Shown here: positions 8,777 to 16,335 of the stretch, in pieces
Numbering within the stretch: position 1 is the first letter of the stretch
Layout of the letters: each line of letters starts with the position of its first letter
DNA from: a virus
Strand: one strand, 5' to 3'
Length of the DNA: 30,089 nt
IMG/VR virus record: IMGVR_UViG_3300030110_003669
Location: 1-30,089 of that record
Translations under genes and position numbers: made by a program
Notes under the pieces: model-generated
Told to the model about the DNA's origin: nothing
Databases searched by the model: none
Seen by the model: only the letters and a program-made list of their open reading frames with translations

Positions 8777-11700
8777 AAAAGTTATTCTCTTTTTTAATTT
8801 CTAATAGTGTGTCTACAGCATCTCTCATAGAATCTATATGAGAAACAATCATTGTAAATTGAAACTGAGTTTTAAGATACTGAAATAGATTATAAACAGA
8901 GTTTAGATTATCCGAATCCATAGTTCCCCAACCCTCATCAATTGCCAGAAAGTTAGCAGCTGGTAGATTGGATACATTTATCAAACCAACTCTCATAGCC
9001 AATGAAGATATAAACCTTTCCATTCCACTACTTAGTTCAAGAGGCCAAACATTATCATTGTCATAAACGATATAACAATTTACATTCTTACCATCCATCT
9101 CTAATATCATAGAGAAGTCTACAATTTGAGAAAGTATATCATTTACAGCACCCTCAATAGTTGGAAGAGCTTTTGATATTAGTTCGTAAGGTATACCATC
9201 ACGTTTGATGGCATCTAAATAATATTGATAAGCAGCATACTTTCCTTCTAAATCTTCTACTTTTTTAATATTATCTAATATACTTTTACGATTTGTTTCT
9301 AATACTTTAATTTCACCATTTACAACATTTAGTTTTTTATCTAAATCTTCTATTTCAATTTCTAACCTATCAGATTCGTTTTGTGCAGAATCTATATCGT
9401 TGTATAAACCTTTATTGTAAATAATATCTTTTTCTTGTTCGTGATAAAGGTTAATTTTATCTTCTATGATTGCTAATTGATTTATGAGATTCTTTCTTTT
9501 TTCTGTATTTAGTTTTTTCTCACTATCTAATTTACTTATATTAGATGTTAGTAAACTTAAATTCTGTATGGATTCATCCATCTGTTGTTTATGTGCAGTA
9601 ATGTGTGATAATCCATTTATGATACTTTCTAAATTATCAGATTGTTTTACAAAAGTATCTGCTAACATCTTATCATCATTCAATCTTTTCTTTGTTTCCA
9701 TAGCATCCAATGTAAATGGATTACTCATACAATAACTACAATTAGGATCGTGTTCTAAATTACCAAGCTTATCAATCTTATCTAATTTATTTTTAACTTC
9801 AATTTTTAATTTGTCAATCTCAATTTGATTATTACTTTTGTCTAATTTATACTGTTCTAATTGTGCAAATTTTTTATCTATCTCATTTTCTTTATAGATT
9901 TTTATTTTTTCATTTAGTTCAGTTTCTTCTACAGAATATTTTTCTGATAAAGTGGCAATCTCACCAACTCTGTCATCATATTTATTTAATGAGTTTGTTA
10001 AATTGACTTTACGTTCTTCTAATTCAGATATATCTAAAGCAGAATTATCAACTTTTTTTAATTTTTTAGTAATACTTATAATTTTTCTATCTTCACGTTT
10101 TTTATCAGCAACCATTTCTTTTTTATTTGAAGTAAGTTTTTTAGAATCTTTCTTAAAAACTGCCAAACTTTCTTTTATACTCGCTAAATCCGTATCATAA
10201 TTATTATCTCTAAAAGATTTAAGAAGAGCCTGTACATCGTGAATTTCTTCAGCAGCTAAAGTATATAGTTGGTCAAATACACCTATACCCATAAATGAAG
10301 CTAATAACTCTTTTCTTTCTTTTTGTGTCTTATCAATAAATACAGTTGAATTAGTTTGTAAAGAAAGTGCTGTCATTACAAAGTCATCATAAGTTCCAAT
10401 TAACTTACGAATGTTTACATCTGTAGTTCTTCTTTGGTCACCATTCATTGAAATCTTTTCGCCATCATCAGCAAATGTATAAAAATCTACATTTACTTTA
10501 ACGTGACCATTCTTTTGTTTTTTAGCATTTCTTTCTATAAAGTATTCTCTACCCTCTACTTCTAAAGTAGCTTTACATTTAAACCAATCTTTTTTATTAT
10601 TAAGAACATTTATTGCTTTATAAGCTCTTGATGACCTATCAAATAAACAAAATGAAAGAGCATCTAATAAAGAAGATTTACCACTAGCATTAGGAGCGAA
10701 CATTCCAATAATACCACTTAGTTTAGTAAAGTCTACCACATTATCTTCTCCGTATGAGAACATATTATCAAATTCAAATTTTTTGACTTGCCAGTTTATA
10801 CCTCTTTGGACATCATCTTCTGGCAATCTACTATTTAAATCTTCATTAATTTTTTTAATATCGATAAGTGTATCCTCATCGACAAAATGATTTGTTTTAA
10901 GATACTCTTCTATCAAATTGTATTGATAATCAGAATCTCTTACATTACCAACTGCTATATGTTGTCCTCTAACTTTTTCAGTAGAATATATAGAATCTGT
11001 TTTAGTTACAGTTACTTCTTTGATTCCATATTTACTATGAATAAGACTCATAGCTTTTTTTAATTCAGATGGTTTTGTATTAGAAACCCTAACTCTTAAA
11101 CGAGCTTTCTTTGGAATATCAGGACAATCTGGCACTTTACCATTATCAATATTAATTGTATAATAGCCGTAGTCATTTGGTATTTCTATATACTCAGACT
11201 TTCTTTTCGGAACATCCCACAATAAATAACCATGACTTAATCCCTCTCCGTGATTCTGTTGTACCAATGAACCACAATAAGAAATGGTTTCCTTCTTATT
11301 GAGATGCTGTCTTTTGTGGATGTCACCAAGCAATCCCAAATCATAACCTTTGAATTTAGCAATCTTAACATCTGATGGAAGAAAGAATCCTAAATCCGTT
11401 TCCGACTTATCAACTGTTCCGTGAAAAAGAACTATTTTTGTCTCACCCTCAAAGTCTTTAGCTTCAATATAATCATCTTCTTTTTCCCATACATCCCAAA
11501 CAACAAATTTTACATCAGCACATTTATACACACCACTATGTTTCAAGTAATGTAAATTTGAGTGTTTTAGATTATTTACAATTGGAGAAAGAACATCCAT
11601 TCTCGAAAGATTATTTAAGTTGCAATCGTGATTGCCTGCAATAATAATTGTAGGACATATATCTGCTAGATTCTTAAATAAACGAGAGAGCTGATCGACT

Positions 11701-11912
11701 AATTCAGGCGACATTTCAGTTTTAGAATGAGCTATATCACCACCGATATAGACTACGGCATTATCTTTATGTTTTTTTACCTGTTCGTATGTGCGTTCAA
11801 AAACTTCTTCGTATTCTATATGTCTTTTAAGATTACGAATTTGTATATCTGAAATGTGGTGTATGTATTTTAATTTACGAAATGGTACTTTAACAACATT
11901 TTCTTTTATCAA
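8757..11912 (-). CDS. Fused Mre11/SbcD nuclease and Rad50/SbcC ATPase (gp47-gp46-like)
   Basis: A 1051-residue protein joining two subunits that are usually separate. Residues 1 to about 380 are a metallophosphoesterase of the Mre11/SbcD/gp47 type: HISDIQIRN (D22, but Q24 where His is normal), GGDIAHSK (D59, H62), AGNHD (93-96), FHGTV near 164 and GDIHKRQ near 198. Residues from about 385 are a Rad50/SbcC/gp46 ATPase: Walker A APNASGKSS (406-414), coiled coil, a zinc-hook CSYC (725-728), second coiled coil, signature LSSGMERF (960-967) and Walker B FLAIDEGWG near 987. The family processes DNA ends and makes 3' overhangs for recombination; in T4 gp46/gp47 are needed for recombination-dependent replication. 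The start is TTG, preceded by GAGG seven bases upstream, and overlaps the TGA of the upstream gene. There is no stop or frameshift between the halves. Confidence 0.93.
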   Translation of the reverse strand: MIKENVVKVPFRKLKYIHHISDIQIRNLKRHIEYEEVFERTYEQVKKHKDNAVVYIGGDIAHSKTEMSPELVDQLSRLFKNLADICPTIIIAGNHDCNLNNLSRMDVLSPIVNNLKHSNLHYLKHSGVYKCADVKFVVWDVWEKEDDYIEAKDFEGETKIVLFHGTVDKSETDLGFFLPSDVKIAKFKGYDLGLLGDIHKRQHLNKKETISYCGSLVQQNHGEGLSHGYLLWDVPKRKSEYIEIPNDYGYYTINIDNGKVPDCPDIPKKARLRVRVSNTKPSELKKAMSLIHSKYGIKEVTVTKTDSIYSTEKVRGQHIAVGNVRDSDYQYNLIEEYLKTNHFVDEDTLIDIKKINEDLNSRLPEDDVQRGINWQVKKFEFDNMFSYGEDNVVDFTKLSGIIGMFAPNASGKSSLLDALSFCLFDRSSRAYKAINVLNNKKDWFKCKATLEVEGREYFIERNAKKQKNGHVKVNVDFYTFADDGEKISMNGDQRRTTDVNIRKLIGTYDDFVMTALSLQTNSTVFIDKTQKERKELLASFMGIGVFDQLYTLAAEEIHDVQALLKSFRDNNYDTDLASIKESLAVFKKDSKKLTSNKKEMVADKKREDRKIISITKKLKKVDNSALDISELEERKVNLTNSLNKYDDRVGEIATLSEKYSVEETELNEKIKIYKENEIDKKFAQLEQYKLDKSNNQIEIDKLKIEVKNKLDKIDKLGNLEHDPNCSYCMSNPFTLDAMETKKRLNDDKMLADTFVKQSDNLESIINGLSHITAHKQQMDESIQNLSLLTSNISKLDSEKKLNTEKRKNLINQLAIIEDKINLYHEQEKDIIYNKGLYNDIDSAQNESDRLEIEIEDLDKKLNVVNGEIKVLETNRKSILDNIKKVEDLEGKYAAYQYYLDAIKRDGIPYELISKALPTIEGAVNDILSQIVDFSMILEMDGKNVNCYIVYDNDNVWPLELSSGMERFISSLAMRVGLINVSNLPAANFLAIDEGWGTMDSDNLNSVYNLFQYLKTQFQFTMIVSHIDSMRDAVDTLLEIKKENNFSNVLFD

Positions 11913-12130
11913 GTATTATCCTCTATAAATTTTTTTACTTCTTCTATTTTATCGTTTGGTACTACAATATCCCAAGAAGTTTCTTCAGAGAGACTTCCGC
12001 TCTCATAATAAATAGTAGTAGAATCTTTCAAATCAAATTTTATTTTTATATCATTTACCAAGGCAATATCTGATATATGAACTTTCCACTCATCATCATT
12101 AAATTTCCATATATTTTTTTGTTTTGCCAT
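11909..12130 (-). CDS. Small protein of unknown function between primase and nuclease/ATPase
   Basis: A 73-residue protein that I do not recognise. It is hydrophilic, with several likely beta strands (KVHISDIALV, IKIKFDL, TIYYESG, WDIVVP) and a short C-terminal helix, and has no signal peptide or membrane segment. GAGG lies about ten bases before the ATG. Its start overlaps the primase end by 32 bases and its stop overlaps the TTG start of the next gene by four, so it is made from the same message as the replication and recombination proteins. A role connected with them is inference from position only. Confidence 0.7.
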   Translation of the reverse strand: MAKQKNIWKFNDDEWKVHISDIALVNDIKIKFDLKDSTTIYYESGSLSEETSWDIVVPNDKIEEVKKFIEDNT

Positions 12131-13040
12131 TTAATTTCATCCTCATCAAATCAGAAAAAGAAGTTTGTTTAGTTTCCTTTATAAGATTTATTACTTTTTT
12201 AAATCCCATATCAGAAGGATCTTCTTCCCTTAGATTAACAAAATAGACATCAATGCCATTTCTCATCAAATCATCTGTTATTTTTATAGAGTCTTTAACA
12301 GCATCACTATCTAATAATATATATATCTTCTTAACCTTTTTTTCATAGATTTTCATTTTCAATTTTTTTGGTATGGTTTTACCAAATAAGGGGATGGCAT
12401 TTCTTCTGATAGCCATAGCATCAAATGAACCCTCACATAATACAATAGGTTCATCCCAATTTATAAATAACTCAAATCCAATTACATCCTTAGATACAGG
12501 TGGATTTTTATATTTCATACCACCATCATAAATATTTCTACCAACAAAATAATTAAGTTCACCATCACTACTATAAGATGGTATTATAATTCTATTACCA
12601 TAAACACCATCTTCACAATAACCAACATTATAACGAATTATGTCTCCCATTGTAATTCCACGTTTTTTTAAATAATTCAAAGCGTGTCTTTTAATAATAC
12701 TATCTGCACTTTTCCATAGAGGTTTAAATTCTTTTGGTAATCTTACAATATTTTCCTTGACTTTCTCACGATTTGATGATAGTGATTGGCGTGGTTTTCC
12801 AACTATATCTGCTAGTTCGTCAAATTGTTCTTTACTTGCTTTTAATTTTTTGAATAACTGAAATAGATTATGACCACCTTGATTGGAAATCCAACAATGC
12901 CACTTCTGAGTTTTTATGTTAATCTGTAATTTTGGTTTATGGTGAGATACGAAAGGAGACCAATACATATACTCATTGGCTTTACTTAAAAGTCTACCAT
13001 TATTTCCTATTACTCTATTTAGAAGATTTACTATTTTCAT
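12099..13040 (-). CDS. DNA primase with TOPRIM domain (DnaG / gp61-like)
   Basis: A 313-residue primase-like protein expected to make RNA primers for lagging-strand synthesis with the phage helicase. The TOPRIM core is clear: CEGSFDA (C202, E203) supplies the catalytic Glu and LLDSDA (D244, D246) the DxD metal site. Residues 25-60 align with a CHC2 zinc ribbon (SPFVSHHKPK ... WHCWISNQGG), but the first Cys is Ser28 and the last position of the ribbon is not an obvious Cys; H33/H34, H48, C49 and H57 remain. Residues about 125-170 (IKRHALNYLKKRGI, NRIIIPSYSSDG) resemble the linker and N-terminal part of the DnaG catalytic core. It overlaps the upstream nuclease gene by 26 bases and has no strong ribosome site of its own, so translation may depend on that gene. 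Confidence 0.85.
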   Translation of the reverse strand: MKIVNLLNRVIGNNGRLLSKANEYMYWSPFVSHHKPKLQINIKTQKWHCWISNQGGHNLFQLFKKLKASKEQFDELADIVGKPRQSLSSNREKVKENIVRLPKEFKPLWKSADSIIKRHALNYLKKRGITMGDIIRYNVGYCEDGVYGNRIIIPSYSSDGELNYFVGRNIYDGGMKYKNPPVSKDVIGFELFINWDEPIVLCEGSFDAMAIRRNAIPLFGKTIPKKLKMKIYEKKVKKIYILLDSDAVKDSIKITDDLMRNGIDVYFVNLREEDPSDMGFKKVINLIKETKQTSFSDLMRMKLNGKTKKYMEI

Positions 13041-13368
13041 TAATTAGTTCTATAAATTTTTCAATGTTAAGTACAGCGTATGTTTTACTTCTGTTTCTTT
13101 TAAATATCAACACAGGATCGTAATCACCACTATTTTCTTCGGCTTGTTGTAGTGATGACCATATATTAATAGCTTCTTGATTCTTACATTCAAATGAATA
13201 AGGGATTAGTTTTCGAGCCGCTGGTGATAATTTAATATCTTCACCTGATTCGCCCATAATTGCTGAACGAATGTCATCGGGCTCTAACTGATTAAATGTT
13301 TCTAACAAAAGGTCTCTTACATTGTTCTGTAATCTTTTACCTTTATTTTTAGCACTTCTTGATTTCAT
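13015..13368 (-). CDS. PD-(D/E)XK family endonuclease, possibly resolvase-like
   Basis: A 117-residue protein with the elements of a PD-(D/E)XK nuclease: a basic N-terminal helix (KNKGKRLQNNVRDLLLE), GED at 42-44 giving D44, then FECKNQ with E60 and K62 forming the E-x-K half of the site, followed by a helix and PVLIFKRNR, a typical core strand. The size and layout resemble small phage enzymes annotated as Holliday junction resolvase-like or VRR-NUC-like nucleases; which branch is not clear. It is the first gene of the nuclease, primase, 73-aa protein and nuclease/ATPase series and follows a candidate promoter. No Shine-Dalgarno sequence is visible before the ATG; a repeat of CAAGTA takes that place. 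Confidence 0.7.
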   Translation of the reverse strand: MKSRSAKNKGKRLQNNVRDLLLETFNQLEPDDIRSAIMGESGEDIKLSPAARKLIPYSFECKNQEAINIWSSLQQAEENSGDYDPVLIFKRNRSKTYAVLNIEKFIELINENSKSSK

Positions 13369-13370
13369 AG

Positions 13371-13401
13371 TTGATACTTGATACTTGTTTACTTGTACTT
13401 G
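13371..13401 (-). repeat. Short tandem repeat in the leader of the nuclease gene
   Basis: On the plus strand TTGATAC is repeated in tandem (13371-13377, 13378-13384) and TACTTG occurs four times (13375-13380, 13382-13387, 13390-13395, 13396-13401), so the mRNA reads CAAGTA four times just before the start codon. The array ends two bases from the ATG and covers the place where a ribosome site should be. It may bind a repressor or an RNA-binding regulator, or be chance microrepeat. Confidence 0.7.
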
Positions 13402-13426
13402 TTAATTATTAATATTTAATTTTAAG

Positions 13427-13432
13427 ATTATA
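13427..13432 (-). promoter_or_regulatory. Candidate -10 element (TATAAT) for the DNA metabolism block
   Basis: A perfect TATAAT on the minus strand, preceded by a T-rich stretch. Transcription from it would start near 13419 and give a leader of about 50 bases containing the CAAGTA repeats. No good -35 hexamer is found at 17 bases; TTTACT lies 19 bases upstream. A second TATAAT at 13526-13531 is closer to the previous gene. The position at a change of gene class supports a promoter here, but matches are frequent in such AT-rich DNA. Confidence 0.35.
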
Positions 13433-13488
13433 AAGAAGGCAAAGAGATTTTAGTAAAAAACCTATCAGAATTTTTTATAACCAAATTA

Positions 13489-13500
13489 AATACTAGTATT
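13489..13500. repeat. 12-bp perfect palindrome in the 172-bp intergenic gap
   Basis: AATACTAGTATT is its own reverse complement and lies in the largest gap of the minus-strand gene series, between the metallopeptidase stop and the candidate promoter. It could be a protein-binding site. It lacks the GC-rich stem and U-tract of an intrinsic terminator, and no terminator was found elsewhere in this gap. Confidence 0.4.
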
Positions 13501-13540
13501 ATTAATATATATAAAGAAATTATTTATTATACAATTTTTT

Positions 13541-14260
13541 TTACATCCATTTTGATAATTCTTTTTTAGCAAACTTTTCTGCTTTCTCTTCCCACTTATT
13601 ATCATCGTGAGGATCTAATCCATCATAAGCAGCCATTGTGCCAGCCTGTGTATATTTTTTTATATACTTTCTTACACCTATTCTTTTGGCATCTAATGCG
13701 TGTCCTATCTCATGCAATACAGTCATTAAGAATTCCTTTACATTTGGATATGATGGTCTTATCGTTACTGTATCGGTTTCGGGTACATATTCTCCAAAGT
13801 CTTTTCCCCTACCAATCTTTACTTTAGATTTCAAACCATATTGTTTTATCAGAGTTTCTGCTGTATCTAAATAATCTATTCTTTCTAACAATAAATTATT
13901 CATAACCTTTTTGTATTTTGAATCATTTAACTTTAAAGTATTCTGTGGTTCAAAATCTTCATCAGGAACCCACTCTTCCCATTTTTCGAAATGTTTTTGA
14001 AAGTCTTTATCTATTTTAGATATGTACGCTGTTTTTATTACAGTGTAATCTTCTTCTTCACCTTTACCATAAATGTAATCAGCTTTAGGAAATTCAACCT
14101 GTTTATATCCACCTCTTTCAAACCAAGGTTCAGGTTTACCAGCTAATCCACCTAATATTCTTTCTTTATCTCCTCTGATAAAACCTGTATCTGGCTCTCC
14201 CTCATCTGCATTATATAATGAGTGATTTGATACTTCCCACATCTTTTTAAATTTACCCAT
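13541..14260 (-). CDS. Zinc metallopeptidase (HEIGH motif), last gene of the tail block
   Basis: A 239-residue protein with a zincin motif: LHEIGHALDAKR places HEIGH at 183-187, preceded by a helix (KEFLMTV), with KWEEKAEKFAKK following at about 222-233, where E224, E225 or E228 could be the third zinc ligand as in gluzincins. The first 110 residues are charged, with several aromatic residues, and match nothing I recognise. There is no signal peptide. The start codon shares a base with the stop of the upstream tail gene (TAATG), so it is probably made with the structural proteins. It may mature a virion protein or be carried in the particle; a role in lysis or against a host protein is also possible. 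Peptidase class is well supported, substrate unknown. Confidence 0.75.
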   Translation of the reverse strand: MGKFKKMWEVSNHSLYNADEGEPDTGFIRGDKERILGGLAGKPEPWFERGGYKQVEFPKADYIYGKGEEEDYTVIKTAYISKIDKDFQKHFEKWEEWVPDEDFEPQNTLKLNDSKYKKVMNNLLLERIDYLDTAETLIKQYGLKSKVKIGRGKDFGEYVPETDTVTIRPSYPNVKEFLMTVLHEIGHALDAKRIGVRKYIKKYTQAGTMAAYDGLDPHDDNKWEEKAEKFAKKELSKWM

Positions 14261-15246
14261 TATACATCAAACCTTACTTGAATACCTATTAATAATTCTT
14301 TATCATTTTTCACAGGTTTTGCTAATTGTCCTATTGCCAGTAATTCATTAAAATCATTATACAAACCAACCTTAGTAATGTATGGTGTAAATAAAGAATG
14401 TGTTGTAAAGTTATTATACTCAGATGCTTGTCCATAATAGTGTTTGTAAGAACCTGATTTAGCAGCTGCGTGACCTGGCGGAAATAATCTCCAACTATCA
14501 GAACCTGAGACATTTATACTACCACTTCTATCAGGTGTAACCGATATGTTCGTAGTTGCATTATATTCATTTTCGCCTACCATACAAGTATATGAATGTT
14601 CTTTAATTGTTATTTGAGATTTGTATGTTAAACTATAACCATTTGCTGCGCTTCCAGTTCCAATAGCATTGTATTGAGAAGTTTCTGCAGAACCTGTATT
14701 TGTAAACACCAATATTCCGTGATTGTAAAATACATTACCAACAAAACTTCCTGTTTTATGAATACTAGCAGAAAATTGTGGATGGCCTTGTGCAAATTCA
14801 GCAAAACTGGCAGAAAAATCATTATCATATAGATTTCCGTTTCCATCATCTACAATTGTCAAAGTTGTAGGCCCGCTATCGTCTTTTAAAGTTATTGATT
14901 TTGGCTTAATTGTTTCACCATATAAACTTTGTGGTACAGATATTACTGTAGCTTCAGAATGTAACTCTCTATATTGTTTACCACTATTTTGACCAAAGTT
15001 ATTAAAGTTGTTTTCAGTATCACGATAGTACATATGATTTAACATAAACCAAGTTGGTAATTCGTAAAAACTAGCAGATTCAAATTCCGTTTTAGTTGCT
15101 GTACTCGTAACGAAACCACCTAAACTGCCACTTTTTGCAGAAAAACCATAAACACCACTACCGCTATCGATATTGGTTACAGTAAACTCTTTGTAAGCCT
15201 TGAATGGTGTTATATTGATGTCTCTTGGGTCGAGTCTTTTAAACAT
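14260..15246 (-). CDS. Tail structural protein, paralogue of the 351-aa neighbour
   Basis: A 328-residue, Ser/Gly/Tyr-rich protein without catalytic motifs. The final 40 residues (ITKVGLYNDFNELLAIGQL and onwards, ending RFDV) match the end of the next upstream gene, and so do an internal KSITLKDDSG / LTIVDDGNG segment and a GILVFTNTG strand. The pair therefore arose by duplication. GGGAG stands nine bases before the ATG. Position after the baseplate genes and composition suggest a virion protein, perhaps a short fibre or a baseplate-rim protein. The exact T4 counterpart, if any, is not recognised. Confidence 0.7.
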   Translation of the reverse strand: MFKRLDPRDINITPFKAYKEFTVTNIDSGSGVYGFSAKSGSLGGFVTSTATKTEFESASFYELPTWFMLNHMYYRDTENNFNNFGQNSGKQYRELHSEATVISVPQSLYGETIKPKSITLKDDSGPTTLTIVDDGNGNLYDNDFSASFAEFAQGHPQFSASIHKTGSFVGNVFYNHGILVFTNTGSAETSQYNAIGTGSAANGYSLTYKSQITIKEHSYTCMVGENEYNATTNISVTPDRSGSINVSGSDSWRLFPPGHAAAKSGSYKHYYGQASEYNNFTTHSLFTPYITKVGLYNDFNELLAIGQLAKPVKNDKELLIGIQVRFDV

Positions 15247-15264
15247 GACCTATCTCTCCCAAGC

Positions 15265-16320
15265 TTAGAAGTCTAATTTAACTTTAATAATAGCTTCTCT
15301 TGAATAAGATTTCAGTAATGGTTTACTCAGTTTAGCGATTGCTAAAAGCTCATTGTCATCATTATACAATCCAACTTGTGTTATGAATACTTTTGGATTT
15401 TTATAAAATGTAGGAACAGTAAATTTACCATTTGAACCAGAAGTAAATGTTGGATTTGAACTAAAGTTAAATTCCTTATTAGGTACTCTACAAAAATAAT
15501 GTTGTGAAGTTATTACCTCTTCTCTTCTTGCCTGAAAGTAATTACCACCTGAGAGTTTATCATAAAACTTTCCTGTATTATCGCCTTCTGTATTTGAAGC
15601 AACTGAAGCTGATAGTGAAGCTGAAGAGACTGAACCAATTACAGGTCCATTTAATACAATAATACCTGTATCAGGATAAAATAATCCAAGTCCACCACCT
15701 GGTTGTGAAGCTGCGGCTGTTTTAATTGTAGCCACACCACTTGATATAGAACCACTAACAACATTAAATACTCTACCACCTTGATTTACTGTTGGATTAG
15801 TTGTAGCACCACTATCGTCAATCAATTTCATTGTTGATATACCACTACCACTTAAATGTAATTCCCAATTGCCTGGATCCATCTTTTCACGAAGTTGTTG
15901 TCTAGCAATTGAAATAGCATATATATAAGATGGTGTAGTATGTGCGCCATCAGAAGCCTCAAAAGTAAATCTATCTTCAGTTGGTCCTAAAAGAGTATTA
16001 GCTAATTGTCTGTATATAGTTGCTGATTCTCTATTTCCATCTACACCAAGTGCACCAGTACTACCACTTCCGTGTATGTGTCCATAAGCAACTGAAAATT
16101 GTACTGTAGCAGTAGTATCAGAAGTAGGATTTTTATCCCAAACATCTAAATAATAAGTTCCATAAGACACTTCAGCTGCAGAAGAGGTGAAGAAAGAAGT
16201 TAATGTTCCTGCTCCATCTGCCCACATTCCCGATGATACAGTGTCTTTGACATTTGTTACAATATCACTTGATAGAGGACTATCGGGGTCTTGAATATTA
16301 AAATCTTTATATACTGACAT
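15265..16320 (-). CDS. Tail structural protein, paralogue of the 328-aa neighbour
   Basis: A 351-residue protein. The C-terminus (ITQVGLYNDDNELLAIAKL and onwards, ending KLDF) and the middle (MKLIDDSGATT, GIIVLNGPV) match the 328-residue gene 18 bases downstream. The N-terminal half (MSVYKDFNIQDPDSPLSSDI) differs, so the C-terminal domain is the conserved part, possibly an attachment or trimerisation unit, with variable N-terminal parts. A strong AAGGAG site lies seven bases before the ATG, as expected for an abundant structural protein. Function is inferred from context. Confidence 0.7.
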   Translation of the reverse strand: MSVYKDFNIQDPDSPLSSDIVTNVKDTVSSGMWADGAGTLTSFFTSSAAEVSYGTYYLDVWDKNPTSDTTATVQFSVAYGHIHGSGSTGALGVDGNRESATIYRQLANTLLGPTEDRFTFEASDGAHTTPSYIYAISIARQQLREKMDPGNWELHLSGSGISTMKLIDDSGATTNPTVNQGGRVFNVVSGSISSGVATIKTAAASQPGGGLGLFYPDTGIIVLNGPVIGSVSSASLSASVASNTEGDNTGKFYDKLSGGNYFQARREEVITSQHYFCRVPNKEFNFSSNPTFTSGSNGKFTVPTFYKNPKVFITQVGLYNDDNELLAIAKLSKPLLKSYSREAIIKVKLDF

Positions 16321-16335
16321 TTGTTACTCCTTATA

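Noticed and set aside
9484-10200. Plus-strand frames rich in Phe, Leu and Ser that look like membrane proteins
   Set aside because: They are antisense to the coiled-coil part of the nuclease/ATPase; Lys/Glu/Asn-rich coding gives hydrophobic shadows on the other strand.
13433-13540. Intrinsic terminator after the metallopeptidase gene
   Set aside because: The gap contains A/T runs and one palindrome but no GC-containing stem followed by a U-tract in the right order.
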